A stretch of 64,000 nucleotides of DNA from Algoriphagus chordae (lineage in GTDB: Bacteria; Bacteroidota; Bacteroidia; Cytophagales; Cyclobacteriaceae). The translations under genes and the position numbers were made by a program. The stretch covers positions 1 to 64,000 of the forward strand of contig NZ_QKZT01000001.1 of NCBI RefSeq assembly GCF_003254055.1, given 5' to 3'. The notes under the pieces are model-generated. The model saw only the letters and a program-made list of their open reading frames with translations. It was not told the origin of the DNA and made no database searches. Shown here in pieces: positions 63,001-64,000 of the stretch (position 1 is the first letter of the stretch; each line of letters begins with the position of its first letter).

Positions 63001-63181
63001 CAACATTCCAGCTCATATCACTGAGAAGATTGGAGTCAAAAATGCCCGTTTTTACGTAAACGGATTGAACTTGATCACTTGGAGTAAGACGAAGGTATAT
63101 GATCCAGAGTCTGACGCTTCAACAGGTCAATATTACCCACAAGCAAGGGTAATCAACACTGGTCTTTCTGTTTCATTCTAA
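60023..63181 (+). CDS. SusC/RagA-family TonB-dependent outer-membrane transporter
   Basis: A 1052-residue receptor. It has a signal peptide (cleavage near TFAQ, residue 29), then a carboxypeptidase-regulatory-like domain ([24 protein letters not shown]), TonB box/plug start ([20 protein letters not shown]), the plug with [27 protein letters not shown], and a 22-strand barrel ending in ..NTGLSVSF with the terminal Phe. It imports glycans or peptides captured by the SusD partner, whose gene follows after 12 nt. No regulator (SusR, anti-sigma factor) is visible next to it, so the substrate is not predictable. Confidence 0.96.
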   Translation: [1052 protein letters not shown]

Positions 63182-63193
63182 AAAACTCAAATA

Positions 63194-64000
63194 ATGAAAA
63201 GAAATATAAAACACATAGTAATAATGCTTACAGCATGCTTTACCATTGCAAGCTGTAACAGTGATTTTCTAAATACAGAACCCCTAGGTGAGATATCGCA
63301 AGCTGCGGTATGGACTGACCCATCTTTAGCAGAAGCTTTCGTAATTGGGATTTATCAAGGATTTGGAAATGGTGGATTTGACGAGCAAATGCTCGCATCT
63401 CTCTCTGATGAGGCAATGTTTACACACCCAGGACGTGGTATTACCACAGTCACTGAGGCGAGAGTAAATGCAGCTGATTTAGGTTGGGTGAATAACACCT
63501 ATAGCTGGGCTAACATGTACAGCTATATCCGTAGAGCTAATATTGCCATAGCAAACCTTTCAGACCCACAGTTTGAAAATGATGGGGGAATAGTAGACAA
63601 ACTACTAGGTGAAGCAAAGTTCATGAGAGCTTACTATTATCATCAATTAGCTAGATACCATGGTGGAATTCCCTTGGTGGATAAGCCTTATGGATTGGGT
63701 GAAGATACTTATGACCTAGCCAGAGCTACATGGGAAGAGACCATCAACTTCATTGTAACAGATCTAAATGACGCAGCAGCTTTATTGGAAGGTAAGTCTA
63801 AGGTAGATGGTAGAGCTACAGATATTGCAGCTTTAGCCTTGAAAGCCAGAGTGCTATTGTATGCAGCAAGTGATTTGCATGATGGCCCTACTGCCAGTTC
63901 TAATTCTACGCTTTTGGCTTCTTATCCTAATCTTGATCTAGTAGCATATCCAAGTGGCAATAGAACTGAAAGATGGCAAAAAGCTCAAGATGCTGCGAGA
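63194..64000 (+). CDS. SusD/RagB-family substrate-binding lipoprotein (partial)
   Basis: The first 269 residues of a SusD-like lipoprotein; the gene runs off the right edge. It begins MKRNIKHIVIMLTACFTIASC (lipobox IASC) and shows the family's DFLNTEPLGEIS and the TPR region AKFMRAYYYHQLARYHGGIPLVDKPYG. It is the surface-exposed lid of the SusC transporter encoded 12 nt upstream; both form one operon. Confidence 0.94.
   Translation, partial: MKRNIKHIVIMLTACFTIASCNSDFLNTEPLGEISQAAVWTDPSLAEAFVIGIYQGFGNGGFDEQMLASLSDEAMFTHPGRGITTVTEARVNAADLGWVNNTYSWANMYSYIRRANIAIANLSDPQFENDGGIVDKLLGEAKFMRAYYYHQLARYHGGIPLVDKPYGLGEDTYDLARATWEETINFIVTDLNDAAALLEGKSKVDGRATDIAALALKARVLLYAASDLHDGPTASSNSTLLASYPNLDLVAYPSGNRTERWQKAQDAAR

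Noticed and set aside
1..64000. CRISPR arrays, tRNA/rRNA genes, complete IS elements or prophage
   Set aside because: Looked for regularly spaced repeats, T-loop sequences and transposase or phage structural motifs; none seen by eye.

Overview
The window looks like a chromosomal segment of a Bacteroidota bacterium, most likely Cytophagales (an Algoriphagus-like member of Cyclobacteriaceae; genus is inference). Support comes from a SusC/SusD pair, a type IX secretion sorting domain, DUF4270 next to an N-terminal-only glycogen/starch synthase and glmS, a bacterial GGGP synthase, many lipoproteins, TAnnTTTG-type -7 promoter boxes, and almost no Shine-Dalgarno sequences.

Region 1 (1-7.6 kb) is accessory and AT-rich. 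It carries mostly single genes, all on the + strand: an unknown protein, an esterase, an SDR, an amidohydrolase lipoprotein, a GNAT, and a Crp-type regulator with an SDR. Most are separated by long, non-identical inverted-repeat elements with the layout of integron attC sites. Three group II intron sequences lie on the - strand inside these elements, each with its 5' splice junction after TTGT. One is a full-length RNA of about 486 nt with no maturase gene, one is cut by the window edge, and one is a 91-nt internal-deletion relic. No integrase is visible. Together this reads as an integron-like cassette array (or integrase-less cluster) colonised by group IIC-attC-type introns.

Region 2 (7.6-9.8 kb) holds an AbiE-like two-gene module (DUF6577 plus AbiEii nucleotidyltransferase) with an operator-like repeat cluster. 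It ends at a truncated DUF885 gene that probably marks the right edge of the island.

Region 3 (10.1-20.5 kb) has recQ, then a saccharide-degradation cluster (GH127, GH43, GH2, aldose epimerase) interrupted by a RhuM-family gene. Region 4 (20.5-24 kb, - strand) has a HigA antitoxin with a frameshifted HigB toxin, a CotH-like lipoprotein and a class A beta-lactamase-like serine hydrolase.

Region 5 (24-64 kb) is mainly core genome: a structured leader followed by ileS-lspA; an SNF2 helicase; PIN-PhoH; LytS/LytTR signalling; uvrA; a lytic transglycosylase; a LOG-family protein; YkgJ; a holin-like/GGGPS module; an AraC regulator; an acyl-CoA dehydrogenase; a zinc peptidase; panC-panD-flippase; the GT5-DUF4270-glmS-prfA block; a T9SS-secreted YCF48-repeat protein; a haem-binding lipoprotein; and the start of a SusC/SusD system running off the right edge. 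I saw no tRNA, rRNA, CRISPR array or complete IS element.
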